A DNA stretch of 41,650 bases from the NCBI RefSeq assembly GCF_025290915.1, contig NZ_JAOCQE010000027.1, forward strand, positions 1 to 41,650, written 5' to 3'. The notes below the pieces were generated by a model. The model worked only from the letters and a program-made list of their open reading frames with translations, did not search any database and was not told where the DNA came from. Source of the DNA: Streptomyces sp. 15-116A. GTDB taxonomy: Bacteria; Actinomycetota; Actinomycetes; Streptomycetales; Streptomycetaceae. Position 1 is the first letter of the stretch, and every line of letters starts with the position of its first letter. Both the position numbers and the translations under genes were made by a program. Below are positions 33,083 to 41,650 of the stretch, piece by piece.

Positions 33083-36000
33083 TCAGCCGTTCATCACCGC
33101 CTGGATCGGCATGAACGAGCCGCCCGCGACGAACAAGCCGCTGCCCGCCGAACCGCCGCCGCTGTTCGACGGCAGTCTGATGCCGAACATCTCGCCCTCC
33201 GAGGGGCTCTGCGGTGTCAGCAGCAGGCCGTTGCGGGACTTGCGGGCCTCGACGGCGAAGCCGCGGTACTGGCCCGAGAGGCTGTCCGTCGCCCCCGCGA
33301 CGAGGAGACCGATACCTCCGTCCGCCCCCTTGCGGACGACCGCCTCCAGGGCCTCGTCGAGGCGCGTGTCGTAGAGGAGTTCCGCATCGTCGACGACCAC
33401 GACGTACGAGCCGTCGGGCGCCTGGTCCACCAGCTCCTCGAGGTCCTCCTCGCGACTGTCGGCGTTCAGGAGGCCCAACACGCCCTTGCAGCCCTTGAGA
33501 TCGCGCAGGGGCGAACGGCGCGGTGCGACCAGCACCACCGGTGTGCCCGAGCGCAGCAGTGACTCCGTGGCCGCCACCAGGAGCGTGGAGCGGCCCGACT
33601 TCGGCGGACCCGCGATGACGAAGCCCGGCCCGTTCTCCTCCAGGTCGATGCCGATCGGCTGCAGTTCGTCGCCACCCACACCGATCAGCGCCCACAGAGG
33701 CGACGGCGCGGTGAAGTCGGGATCGAGGGCGAGGGCCTCCGACGCGGTGATGCGCGACGGCAGCGCGTCGACCCGCATGGGGCGCCGCCCGGCCGGCAGG
33801 CGGCTGTGGCGGGCCGCTGTCTCCTCCGCGATCTCGCGCAGCGCACGCACCTGTGCCTGACCGGCGGGGTCCGCCGTCAGCAGGCCGATCTGAGTCTCGT
33901 CCACGCCTGTGTCCGTGATGCGCAGGGCACGGCCCGAAGGCATGTTCTTGGGAACCTCGCGGGGCTGAAGTCCCGCCGTGGAGTAGTCGTTCGGGTCGGC
34001 GAAGCGGAGCACCAGGCGGTCGGCGAAGGCGGACGAGACATGGCCGCTCAGCCCGCTGCGGTCGGCGGTCATGACGACCTTGAGGCCCACCGCGGATCCC
34101 TCGCGGAAGATGCGCTGCGCCGACTCGAGCAGCTGGCCGTAGTTGTAGCTCTCGAAGGTGGAGGCGAAGCCCTCCCAGCTGTCCAGCAGGAGCACCATCC
34201 ACGGCAGGCGGTCCTCCGGCGCGGCGGTCGCCCGCTGCTCCGCGGCGCTCGAAGCACCTTCCATCGCGAGGAGCTGCTGCCGTCGGGCGATCTCCGCCAG
34301 CAGGCGTTCGATGAGGCGGCGGACGCGGTCCGGTTCGTCGCGGGTCACCACCGCGCCGGCGTGCGGCAATCTCATCAGCGGCAGCAGCGCGTTGGAGCCG
34401 CAGTCGATGCCGTAGAGGTGCACATCGAGGGGGGATGTGGCGCGGGCCAGCGAACCGGCCAGGGTCCGCAGGGCGGTGGAGCGGCCGGATCGCGCTCCAC
34501 CGAGCAGCATTGTGTGTTCGCCGTGCACCAGGTCCAGGCACAGCGGTGTGCGGGACTGCCGGGCGGGCTGGTCGATCAAGCCGTACGGGATGGGGGGGAC
34601 GTCGGGCAGGGTCGCGGTGACGGACTCGTCGGCGTACGCCGCCAGTTCGTCCAGGGTGACCAGCTCGGGCAGGGGCGGAAGCCAGGGGCTGCGCTGCTCT
34701 GCGAAGCCCATGCGCCGGGCACCGTCACGGACCGCGTCGACGAGAACGGCGAGGTCGGTGACCATCGTGCCGTCGTCCTCGGCCTCCTCCCGTTTGGGCA
34801 GCGGACGGCCATGGGCGTGCCAGGGAAGCGGCGTCAGCGTGGCCTTGGGGCCGGTCTGCCCTATGGCGGGCCGACGGCCTCCGATGCGGGCGGACTGCAC
34901 ACCGACCAGCGACTGGGCACCTGAGCGTACGTACATGCGTCCAGGAGTGGACTTGGCGATGGCCCCCGAGTCAGGCGCCTCGATGACGTCCATGGACTCC
35001 GAGGCGTCGGTCACGCGCAGGGCGATCCGCAGGTTGGTGTTGGCGCGGATGTCCGCGCTGACGACACCCGCGGGCCGCTGAGTGGCGAGGATCAGGTGGA
35101 CACCGAGGGAGCGACCTCGGCGGGCGATGTCGACCAGGCCCGCGATGAAGTCGGGGAGTTCGGCGACCAGGGACGCGAACTCGTCGATTACCAGGACCAG
35201 TCGGGGCATCGGCTCCAGTTCCGGGCGAAGCTTGCGAGTGTCGTTGTAGTCCTCGATGTCCTTGGCGGCGGCATCGAGGAGGATCCTCTCCCGCCGGTGC
35301 AGCTCGGCCGCGAGAGAGGCGAGGGCACGCTCGGTCAGGTGGGAGTCGAGGTCGCTGACCATGCCCACCGTGTGCGGCAGCCGGGCGCAGTCCATGAACG
35401 CGCTGCCACCCTTGTAGTCGATCAGGACGTAGTTCAGCGCGTCCGGCCGGTTGACGACGGCGAGGGAGGCGATGATCGTCTGGAGGAGTTCCGACTTACC
35501 GGCACCTGTGGTACCCGCGACCAGCGCATGCGGTCCGTCCCGGCGGATGTCCAGGACGAACGGGCCGTCCGCGGCGATACCGACGGGCGCGGCGGTCGTG
35601 GCCCCGCCGGTGCGCCAGATCCGCTCGACGTCGGTCCCGGTCGGATCCGGCATGCCCAGCAGCGTCAGCAACCGGGCGGAGGTGGGCAGGGCGCTGCCGG
35701 CGTCGTCCCGGCTGACGTCCCGTACGGGAGCGAGTGAGCGGGCGAGCAGCTCGCACCACTCGGGCGTGACCTGGTCGGCGAGCACGTCACCGGCCGCTTC
35801 CAGCCCGTGCCCGCGCACGCGTACGTGATGAGTCTGGTCCGGTGACCACGCGACGACGGCCCGGCACTCCTCCGGCAAGAGCCGCTCGTCCTCGTCGACG
35901 CACAGCGCGAGAATGCCGTACTGCGGTCCCTCCGCGAGGAGTTGCGGCACGCCCGGAACGCGGCGCAGCAGGCGGGCACCGTCGAGGATCATCAGGACGG

Positions 36001-37561
36001 TGGGGTCCGGGTACAGCTGGCTCGCCATCGTGCCCTGCTCACGTGCCGCCTTGCGCCGGGCCAGCTCGTTGAGCAGTTCGTTGACGCGGCGGGTGATGCA
36101 CTCCGCGTCGAACCCGACCAGGGCGACGCAGTCCTGCCCCTGGGCGGGGCTCGTATGCGGCAGCCAGTGGAGCCAGTGCCAGTCGGCGCCGGCGGCAGGG
36201 GTGGCGGTGAGCCCCACGAGCGAGAAGTCTCGTGGGCTGTGCAGCACCGCGGCCTGCACGGCGAGCCACCGGGCGGTCGTCAGCGCCCGGGACCGGTCGC
36301 CGGCGACGCCCACGACGCCCAGTTCGGTGAACGGCAGGGTGACCGGCACGTCCGGAAGAACGGGCGGCTCAGGGCGCTCCTCCTCGTGCAGCGAGCCGCC
36401 CCGTCCCAGGACGAGCTCGACATCGGAGGGAAGGTTGCCGAGGCCGACCCTCAGTTGCAGCGCGTCGGGGTCGGTGAGCCGGCGCTCCCACAGGCGGCGG
36501 CGCGGCCCCGTGGCGAACAGAAGCACTTCCGCCGGGTCGGGGCTGTCCGAGCGGCGGGCCCGCTTCTCCTCCTTGCCGAGCCGGGCGAGCTCCGCCTCGT
36601 GGGCGGCAAGGTCCTTCTTGTACTGCTTGACGGAGGTCTTGTGCTTCTTCTTCCCCTCGCGGTTGTCGCTGATCCACTGCGCGGCCATCATCAGCGGGCT
36701 CATCAGGCAGAAGAGCAGCATGTAGATCTGCTGCGTGAGGAAGTACATGCCGATGCCGAACAGCATGGGCATGAACGCCATGATGAACTGGAAGCGGGCC
36801 CGGTCACCCTTGCTGGGCGGCACCGGCACCACGAGCCGTCGCCGGGGCCGCATCGGGGACAGACGGGGCGGGCGGTTGTAGGCGAGACCGCCCTCGCTCA
36901 TGGCGGAGAGATGGGCGTCCGGCTCCGCGACCCTGTCGAGCACGAGCAGTGAGTCCCCGGCCCGCACGACGGCACCGAGCGGCCAGGGCGTATCGGCGTT
37001 CACGGCTTCGTCGTCGAGGAGTACGCCGGTACCCGCCTCGGGTACGAGGGTGGCGTTGCCCTGCATGTCGAGGGTGATCCGTAGCGCCACCGGTGGCAGG
37101 GAGGCGTCCGCCAAGGGCAACGTGCAGGTGGGGGCCGAGCCGACCGTGGCTGCTCCGACCCCCAGCCGCACGACCCGGCCGGCGGCCGGGCCACCGGCCG
37201 TCCTCAGTTCGTACTGGCCCACCGGCTCGCCCTTGCGCAGCAGTGGGCCTATCGAGTCGTCGACGGACAGCCTCATGCCGTCCTGAAGGACGGCGGCAGC
37301 GGGCGCGGACGGATCGCAGGGCACGCCATCGGCCCAGAGCAAGGGAGTTCTCCCGGCCGTCGCCGCCTCCAGGGTGTGCAGGGCCGAAGTGGTCCCTGGC
37401 ATGGCGACCACGTTCACCGGCAGGCCTACCGGTCTGGCTGCGTCCTGGAGGGCCGCTGTCAGCGCCTGAGCGACATCGCCCGCCGTGGCCGTGTCATCGG
37501 TGGTGATGACGACGTCCTGCGGCTCGCCTCCCTCGCGTACGACGGTGACCAGCATCTGCAT
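33083..37561 (-). CDS. eccC: EccC/EssC-type T7SS ATPase with N-terminal FHA domain
   Basis: 1492 aa. ATG at 37561 with GGGGAGGAA upstream. Residues 1-100 have an EsaB/ubiquitin-like pattern, and an FHA-type domain lies at ~115-215. Two TMs at ~257-297 follow. Three FtsK/SpoIIIE ATPase domains: D1 with Walker A GTTGAGKSE (~683-691, Lys689) and Walker B LVLVIDEFAS (~790); D2 with GGARSGRST (~1027); D3 with GPPKSGRST (~1320). In D2 and D3 the P-loop Lys is Arg, so ATP hydrolysis there is doubtful. N-terminal FHA and this domain order resemble Firmicutes EssC more than mycobacterial EccC. It is the likely motor for exporting the WXG100 proteins. Confidence 0.94.
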   Translation of the reverse strand: MQMLVTVVREGGEPQDVVITTDDTATAGDVAQALTAALQDAARPVGLPVNVVAMPGTTSALHTLEAATAGRTPLLWADGVPCDPSAPAAAVLQDGMRLSVDDSIGPLLRKGEPVGQYELRTAGGPAAGRVVRLGVGAATVGSAPTCTLPLADASLPPVALRITLDMQGNATLVPEAGTGVLLDDEAVNADTPWPLGAVVRAGDSLLVLDRVAEPDAHLSAMSEGGLAYNRPPRLSPMRPRRRLVVPVPPSKGDRARFQFIMAFMPMLFGIGMYFLTQQIYMLLFCLMSPLMMAAQWISDNREGKKKHKTSVKQYKKDLAAHEAELARLGKEEKRARRSDSPDPAEVLLFATGPRRRLWERRLTDPDALQLRVGLGNLPSDVELVLGRGGSLHEEERPEPPVLPDVPVTLPFTELGVVGVAGDRSRALTTARWLAVQAAVLHSPRDFSLVGLTATPAAGADWHWLHWLPHTSPAQGQDCVALVGFDAECITRRVNELLNELARRKAAREQGTMASQLYPDPTVLMILDGARLLRRVPGVPQLLAEGPQYGILALCVDEDERLLPEECRAVVAWSPDQTHHVRVRGHGLEAAGDVLADQVTPEWCELLARSLAPVRDVSRDDAGSALPTSARLLTLLGMPDPTGTDVERIWRTGGATTAAPVGIAADGPFVLDIRRDGPHALVAGTTGAGKSELLQTIIASLAVVNRPDALNYVLIDYKGGSAFMDCARLPHTVGMVSDLDSHLTERALASLAAELHRRERILLDAAAKDIEDYNDTRKLRPELEPMPRLVLVIDEFASLVAELPDFIAGLVDIARRGRSLGVHLILATQRPAGVVSADIRANTNLRIALRVTDASESMDVIEAPDSGAIAKSTPGRMYVRSGAQSLVGVQSARIGGRRPAIGQTGPKATLTPLPWHAHGRPLPKREEAEDDGTMVTDLAVLVDAVRDGARRMGFAEQRSPWLPPLPELVTLDELAAYADESVTATLPDVPPIPYGLIDQPARQSRTPLCLDLVHGEHTMLLGGARSGRSTALRTLAGSLARATSPLDVHLYGIDCGSNALLPLMRLPHAGAVVTRDEPDRVRRLIERLLAEIARRQQLLAMEGASSAAEQRATAAPEDRLPWMVLLLDSWEGFASTFESYNYGQLLESAQRIFREGSAVGLKVVMTADRSGLSGHVSSAFADRLVLRFADPNDYSTAGLQPREVPKNMPSGRALRITDTGVDETQIGLLTADPAGQAQVRALREIAEETAARHSRLPAGRRPMRVDALPSRITASEALALDPDFTAPSPLWALIGVGGDELQPIGIDLEENGPGFVIAGPPKSGRSTLLVAATESLLRSGTPVVLVAPRRSPLRDLKGCKGVLGLLNADSREEDLEELVDQAPDGSYVVVVDDAELLYDTRLDEALEAVVRKGADGGIGLLVAGATDSLSGQYRGFAVEARKSRNGLLLTPQSPSEGEMFGIRLPSNSGGGSAGSGLFVAGGSFMPIQAVMNG

Positions 37562-37667
37562 GACGGTGTTCCTCCCCGCCGGCCCCCTGCGGCCGTGTTC
37601 GTTTCCTCGGTCCGAAGGCCGTGTGGGTCTCCGGACGTTCGTTGCGTCGCCCTTGTCGTCTGCGGGC

Positions 37668-40025
37668 TCACACAGCCGGCAGCGCGTAGACCTCCGCCCC
37701 GTGCGTGACCAGCAGGCGGTTGCCGGAGAGGGCGAGCCGCCAGGGTTCGCCGTTGCGTTTGTTGTCGTCGTAGACCCAGCGGACTTCGCCGGTCCGGGCC
37801 TCGAGGGCGACGATGCCGCCGGCCAGGCCTCCGGTCGCGCCGTAGAGGGACGTGCCGGCCCGCAGGAACGTCTCCGGTGCCTCGACCTCGAGGTCGTCGC
37901 AGAGCCAGATGCGCTTGCCGGTCTTGACGTTCACCGCCCACACGCCGTCGTCGTGGTCGCCGGCGTAGAGCACGCCGTCGATGACGGTGGGGTTGCGGAA
38001 GCCGCCCCGGCCGGCCGACGGCAGGGTCCAGCGGGTGGTCCCGGTCTCCACGTCCACGGCCGTCATCTTGTCGCCCGGGAGGAAGACGAGGCCGTTCGCG
38101 ACCGTCGGCTGCCAGGTCCAGTCGTCACCGATCTTCTCCGTCCACAGCTGATCACCGGTGGCGGTGTCGCGCACGGTGAGGTTCAGGTTGGAGTCGGCGT
38201 AGACCAGGTACTTGCCGGACACCGTGCCCTGGACGTCGTAGTCCTCGGTGCCCCAGTCCCGCTTCTGCAGCCAGACCTTCTTTCCGGTCTCATGGCTGAT
38301 GGCGGCAACAGCCGTACGGTATTCCGTGGCGCTCTTCGATTCGCCGAAGTCCTTCGCCGTGACGTAGACGTTCTTGTCGTCGATCGCGATCGCGGCCTCG
38401 ACGGTCAGGGTCTTGCCCAGGCGGCTGCGCCAGACCTCCTCACCGTCGGTGACGCTGTAGGCGACGAGCGCGCCCTCGTAGTCGCCGTCTGCCAGGAACA
38501 CCTTGCCGCCGTGGAACAGCAGCGGCTCTCCCGGCCGGCAGATGCCCTCCTTCGACCAGCGGGCATCGCCCGTCTTCACGTCGTACGCCACGAGCGGGTC
38601 GCCGCTGACCAGGAGCAGGCCGGCGTGGCTGAGCAGCGGTACGCCGGTGTTGGTGCTGTCCTCGGCAGCCGACTCGTGCCACAGAGGCTGCGGCGCCACA
38701 CCGGGCGGTGGCGTGGTGAACCGCTCCCCGGCCGGCGCGGCCGAACCGCCCGTGCCCGCCGCGCCGTTGCCGGACGAGGAACTCCCGCCGCTCCGACCGA
38801 GCCACCACGCCGCTCCCCCGCCCACGGCCGCGACGCCCGCCACGGCGCCGAGGGCGAGGCCGAGCACGCTGCGCCGTGACCGGCCGGAGGACGGCTCACC
38901 GAGCTGAACCGTCCCCGGCAGCGGTGTGCCGTCGTGCTGCCCCGGTGCGGGAGTGCCACTCGGCTGGGAGCCGTAGCCAGGGGTCACTGCGCCGCCGTAC
39001 GCCGGGGACGGCGTGCCCCCGGGCGGAGTTCCCGGGACGACGGTGGGCGTCTGCGCCGATGACGCCGACGCGGCCTGCATGGCCGGCGGCGGACCGAACG
39101 ACGCCGCCGCCGCGGCCGCCGGCGCGTCGGGGGCCTCCAGGTCCAGTATTCCCGCGGCATGCGTCGCGATCGTCGACGCCACCGCCGACGGCAGCCAGTC
39201 CGACAGGACCGCTTCGACGCCCTGCGGAGCGAGAGCCGTGACGATCTGGGACGGCGTCGGCCGCTGACCCGGGTCCTTCGTCAAGCAGGCGCGGATCAGA
39301 CCCGTCAACGACTCCGGCACGCCGCCGAGATCGGGCTCGCCGTGCACCACCTGGTACAGGAGCGAGGCGTGCGAGGCGGCGCCGTCACCGAAGGCGCCCC
39401 GTCCGGTGGCCGCGAACGCGAGCACCGTGCCCAGCGAGAAGACGTCGCTCGCCGTGCCGACATCCTTGCCCATCGCCTGCTCGGGCGACATGAAACCGGG
39501 CGAGCCGACCACAACGCCCGTCTGGGTCATACGGCTTCCGTCCACCGCGCGTGCGATGCCGAAGTCGATCACTCGCGGACCGTCGGCGGCCAGCAGCACG
39601 TTGGAAGGCTTCAGGTCACGGTGGATCAGCCCGGCCGCGTGCACCTCCTGCAGCGCGGCGGCGAGACCCGCGGCCAGGGCATGGACCGTACGCTCGGGCA
39701 ACGCCCCGTGCGCGGCGACGACTTCGGTGAGATCGGGACCGAGCACGTACGACGTCGCCAGCCACGGCAGTGCGCCGTCCGGGTCGGCATCCACGACGGG
39801 GGCGGTGAAGCGGCCCGAGACGGCCCGGGCGATCTCGACCTCGTGCCGGAAGCGGGCACGGAAATCGGCGTCCGCCGCCAGGTCCTGGCGGACGACCTTC
39901 ACGGCGACGGTGCGTCCACCGGGCGAGCGGGCCAGGTAGACCCGGCCCATACCACCGGCACCGAGCCTCCGCAGCAGTCGGTAGCTGCCCAACTCCCTTG
40001 GATCATCGGGCTGCAGTGTCTCCAT
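37668..40025 (-). CDS. Ser/Thr protein kinase with PQQ-like beta-propeller
   Basis: 785 aa. The N-terminal kinase is complete: Gly loop LGAGGMGRVY (21-30), Lys43 in AVKVV, HRDLKPSN (135-142, Asp137), DFG (154-156), and SPEQA. A Pro/Ala/Gly linker (~290-385) precedes one TM (~391-410). Outside, residues ~445-785 carry PQQ-like WD repeats (LVAYDVKTGDARW, TAVDVETGTTRWTL, VWAVNVKTGKRIWL, IVALEARTGEVRWVYDDNKR). Cytosolic kinase, TM and external sensor match receptor kinases. The 106-base gap to EccC with no hairpin suggests cotranscription; FHA domains bind phospho-Thr, so EccC is a likely client. Confidence 0.93.
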   Translation of the reverse strand: METLQPDDPRELGSYRLLRRLGAGGMGRVYLARSPGGRTVAVKVVRQDLAADADFRARFRHEVEIARAVSGRFTAPVVDADPDGALPWLATSYVLGPDLTEVVAAHGALPERTVHALAAGLAAALQEVHAAGLIHRDLKPSNVLLAADGPRVIDFGIARAVDGSRMTQTGVVVGSPGFMSPEQAMGKDVGTASDVFSLGTVLAFAATGRGAFGDGAASHASLLYQVVHGEPDLGGVPESLTGLIRACLTKDPGQRPTPSQIVTALAPQGVEAVLSDWLPSAVASTIATHAAGILDLEAPDAPAAAAAASFGPPPAMQAASASSAQTPTVVPGTPPGGTPSPAYGGAVTPGYGSQPSGTPAPGQHDGTPLPGTVQLGEPSSGRSRRSVLGLALGAVAGVAAVGGGAAWWLGRSGGSSSSGNGAAGTGGSAAPAGERFTTPPPGVAPQPLWHESAAEDSTNTGVPLLSHAGLLLVSGDPLVAYDVKTGDARWSKEGICRPGEPLLFHGGKVFLADGDYEGALVAYSVTDGEEVWRSRLGKTLTVEAAIAIDDKNVYVTAKDFGESKSATEYRTAVAAISHETGKKVWLQKRDWGTEDYDVQGTVSGKYLVYADSNLNLTVRDTATGDQLWTEKIGDDWTWQPTVANGLVFLPGDKMTAVDVETGTTRWTLPSAGRGGFRNPTVIDGVLYAGDHDDGVWAVNVKTGKRIWLCDDLEVEAPETFLRAGTSLYGATGGLAGGIVALEARTGEVRWVYDDNKRNGEPWRLALSGNRLLVTHGAEVYALPAV

Positions 40026-40130
40026 GTGGGCCTTCCCCGTTGCAATGGCGTTGCGTGGCGCATGATGGCAGTGGTGCTGTTCGCTATCGCAGACACATTA
40101 GTGACTGCTGTTGCGTGAGGGGGACGGGGT
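40026..40130. other. Divergent promoter region
   Basis: 105 bases between the kinase and a plus-strand membrane protein gene. I could not place a definite promoter for either gene; the sequence ends with GAGGGGGA just before the plus-strand ATG. Confidence 0.3.
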
Positions 40131-40757
40131 ATGGGTGGGGGTTCGGCGAAGCCTGGGCGGCGCAAGGCCGCGGGCCCAGCTTTGCGGTACGAGCACCGGC
40201 CGGGGCGGCCCTCCGCCGAGGGCGGGAAGAAGAAGATGACGGTCGGGGAGAAGGTGTTCGGGTGTCTGGTGCTGCCCGGCTTCGGCGTCCTGCTCCTGCC
40301 GCTGGTGTTCTTCGAGATGCACTGGGCCCACACCGTCTGGGGCAGTGTGGCTCCCGCGTGGCCGGGCGGTGCGTACGCGTTCGCCGCCTCGGTGGGTGCG
40401 CTCGCTCCGCTGGTCCTCGTCGCCTTCGCGGCGCCGCTGTACCGGATGAACTGGAAGAAGAGCAGGGTCCGTTCCCTGGCCTGGGCGGTGGCCTCCCTGC
40501 CCGGCCTGGCAGGCTGCTACCTGGTGACGGGGTTCATCTTCTCGGCGACCTTCCGGCCCAAGCGACGCAGCGACTGGGACGCCGACTGCTACCGGGAGGG
40601 CGGGACGTGCTGGGTGCACGAGGAGTACCCGTTCCTGTGGGCGGTGGGACTCGCCACGACACTCGCGGTGATCGTGCTGCTGATCAGCCTGGGCATGAAG
40701 TACGGCGGCAAAGAGCGCTCGGACGCAGGCTCCTCCGAGCCGGCCGCCGCTACTTGA
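40131..40757 (+). CDS. Integral membrane protein, unknown family
   Basis: 208 aa. ATG at 40131 with GAGGGGGA upstream. Basic N-terminus (KPGRRKAAG, GGKKK), four TM segments at ~42-64, 82-103, 118-136 and 168-190, and two outside Cys in DADCYREGGTCWV. The tail is polar and acidic. Its 3' end overlaps the convergent last gene by 8 bases. No family recognised. Confidence 0.8.
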   Translation: MGGGSAKPGRRKAAGPALRYEHRPGRPSAEGGKKKMTVGEKVFGCLVLPGFGVLLLPLVFFEMHWAHTVWGSVAPAWPGGAYAFAASVGALAPLVLVAFAAPLYRMNWKKSRVRSLAWAVASLPGLAGCYLVTGFIFSATFRPKRRSDWDADCYREGGTCWVHEEYPFLWAVGLATTLAVIVLLISLGMKYGGKERSDAGSSEPAAAT

Positions 40758-41650
40758 TCCTCGACAAGCGCGCCTTCGGCCTTCCCGAGTCCTTGCTGTC
40801 CGACTCGTAGACCAGGTCGTCGCCGACCGGGGTGAGGCGGACCGTGTGCAGGGCCTGGTTGCAGACGTCGCGGTTGGCCTTCGCGCCGACGGAGGTCGCG
40901 ACGAGCTGCTTCTTCGTGACCTGCTTCAGGGTGAGGACGTCGTCGCAGATGCCGCCGAAGATGTCCGTGTGGCGGACGGTGCCCACCTGTTCGCCCACCT
41001 CCGCCTGCTTCACCGTCATCCGGAACGTCCCGAGCGGGATGGAGATGCCGTCGCGGGAGTTGGCCTGCCCCTCCCACGTGCCGACGTAGGCGGCGGGGAC
41101 CGTGGTGGGCGGCGCCTCGTACGCCGGGCCTCCGCCGGCGCTGGAGTCGTCGTCAGCTCTGTTGCCGGGGAGCAGGTCGAAGACGAACACCGATCCGACC
41201 GTCACGGCGGCCAGCGCCCCCGCCACCGCGAGGGCGACCGTGCAACTCACGCGCCGCGCCCGCCTGCCCTGGGCACCGGGTTCCTGGGTGGAGGTGGCCG
41301 TGACGGAGAGGGAGAGCCTTCCGGGTGAGTTGCCGGGAGCGGGGGGACGGTCACCGGGAGGCGTCCCGGGTGCCATGGGCGATCCCGGCCGCCCGGAGGG
41401 CTGAGTGGGCGGATGCGGCACCCGCTGCTCCGGGATGGGCGTGTGGGCCGATGCCTCGCCGCCGCCCGGCATCACCGGGGCGGGACCGAAGCCGACGGGC
41501 GCGGGAGGCGCGGCAGGTACAGCAGGCGCGGCAGGTACGGCAGGCGCGGCAGGTACAGCAGGCGCGGCAGGTACAGCAGGCGCGGCAGGTACGGCAGGCG
41601 CGGAGTCCTCCGCCACGCCCGGCGTACCGGACACGGCGCCTGGAGCAACC
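40750..41650 (-). CDS. C-terminal part of a single-TM envelope protein, possibly a kinase (5' end outside window)
   Basis: The frame remains open to the right edge (300 residues visible), and the GTG at 41634 is unlikely to be the start because coding continues in frame upstream. Visible order: Ala/Pro/Val repeats, Pro-rich linker, TM at ~130-155 from 41634, then an exported domain beginning YVGTWEGQ with Cys pair (ICDDV, VCNQAL) and SRIK end. This layout (Pro linker, TM, ~110-residue sensor) is typical of Streptomyces Ser/Thr kinases, but the kinase domain is not in the window. Confidence 0.75.
   Translation of the reverse strand, partial: VAPGAVSGTPGVAEDSAPAVPAAPAVPAAPAVPAAPAVPAAPAVPAAPPAPVGFGPAPVMPGGGEASAHTPIPEQRVPHPPTQPSGRPGSPMAPGTPPGDRPPAPGNSPGRLSLSVTATSTQEPGAQGRRARRVSCTVALAVAGALAAVTVGSVFVFDLLPGNRADDDSSAGGGPAYEAPPTTVPAAYVGTWEGQANSRDGISIPLGTFRMTVKQAEVGEQVGTVRHTDIFGGICDDVLTLKQVTKKQLVATSVGAKANRDVCNQALHTVRLTPVGDDLVYESDSKDSGRPKARLSRIK
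41507..41596. repeat. 18-base tandem repeat, five units
   Basis: Unit GGCGCGGCAGGTACAGCA, with A/G variation at one position, repeated five times plus a partial sixth. It encodes the repeated AAPAVP stretch in the Pro-rich linker. Confidence 0.9.

Noticed and set aside
1..41650. tRNA, rRNA, CRISPR array, intact insertion sequence, origin or phage attachment site
   Set aside because: No cloverleaf, spaced repeat array, terminal inverted repeats with intact transposase, or DnaA-box cluster seen by eye.

Overview
The window is high-GC actinobacterial DNA and looks like a Streptomyces chromosome. GTG starts are frequent, ATGA/GTGA overlaps join neighbouring genes, and the gene families are typical of that genus (DUF5753 plus DUF397 regulators, actinobacterial Tad/Flp pili, EccC/WXG100 secretion, PASTA-free Ser/Thr kinases with beta-propellers). 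I saw no rRNA, tRNA, CRISPR array or intact insertion sequence.

Left part (1-8.5 kb). A large minus-strand membrane protein with LysM and BTAD-type regulatory domains runs off the left edge. It is followed by a lipoprotein/secreted-protein pair, a small membrane protein, an ATP-binding (SpoIIAB-like) / HTH-DUF5753 / DUF397 regulatory trio, a 77-residue peptide with a double-glycine leader and its own intrinsic terminator, and the first member of an unnamed three-member protein family.

Tad pilus operon (8.5-15.2 kb, minus strand). The order is cpaB/rcpC-like, tadZ-like, tadA, tadB, tadC, flp pilin, tadE, tadE, tadG-like. The genes are mostly translationally coupled, behind a promoter with a consensus -35 box at about 15.35 kb. 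No prepilin peptidase lies in the window.

Envelope genes (15.5-21.1 kb). A small membrane protein is bracketed by an 82-bp direct repeat. Then come a lipoprotein, a 704-aa multi-spanning protein with a duplicated outer domain, and a second copy of the lipoprotein/secreted-protein pair.

Type VII secretion (T7SS)-like island (21.1-40 kb). It holds four WXG100-size proteins, an EspG-like protein, two large proteins sharing an N-terminal domain with glycine-rich C-terminal segments, a calpain-family cysteine protease interrupted by an in-frame amber codon and followed by a small protein and a lipoprotein, two more members of the unnamed family, a decayed IS256-type transposase next to a decayed duplicate of the lipoprotein 3' end, a SAV_915/SseB-like protein with a probably leaderless mRNA, a DUF3592-like protein, a 1492-aa FHA-EccC ATPase, and a kinase with a PQQ propeller. 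EccB, EccD, EccE and mycosin are not present. The simplest reading is an export ATPase with its regulator kinase, plus a cluster of candidate substrates, chaperones and immunity proteins. The right edge holds two more membrane proteins, the last one cut by the window end.
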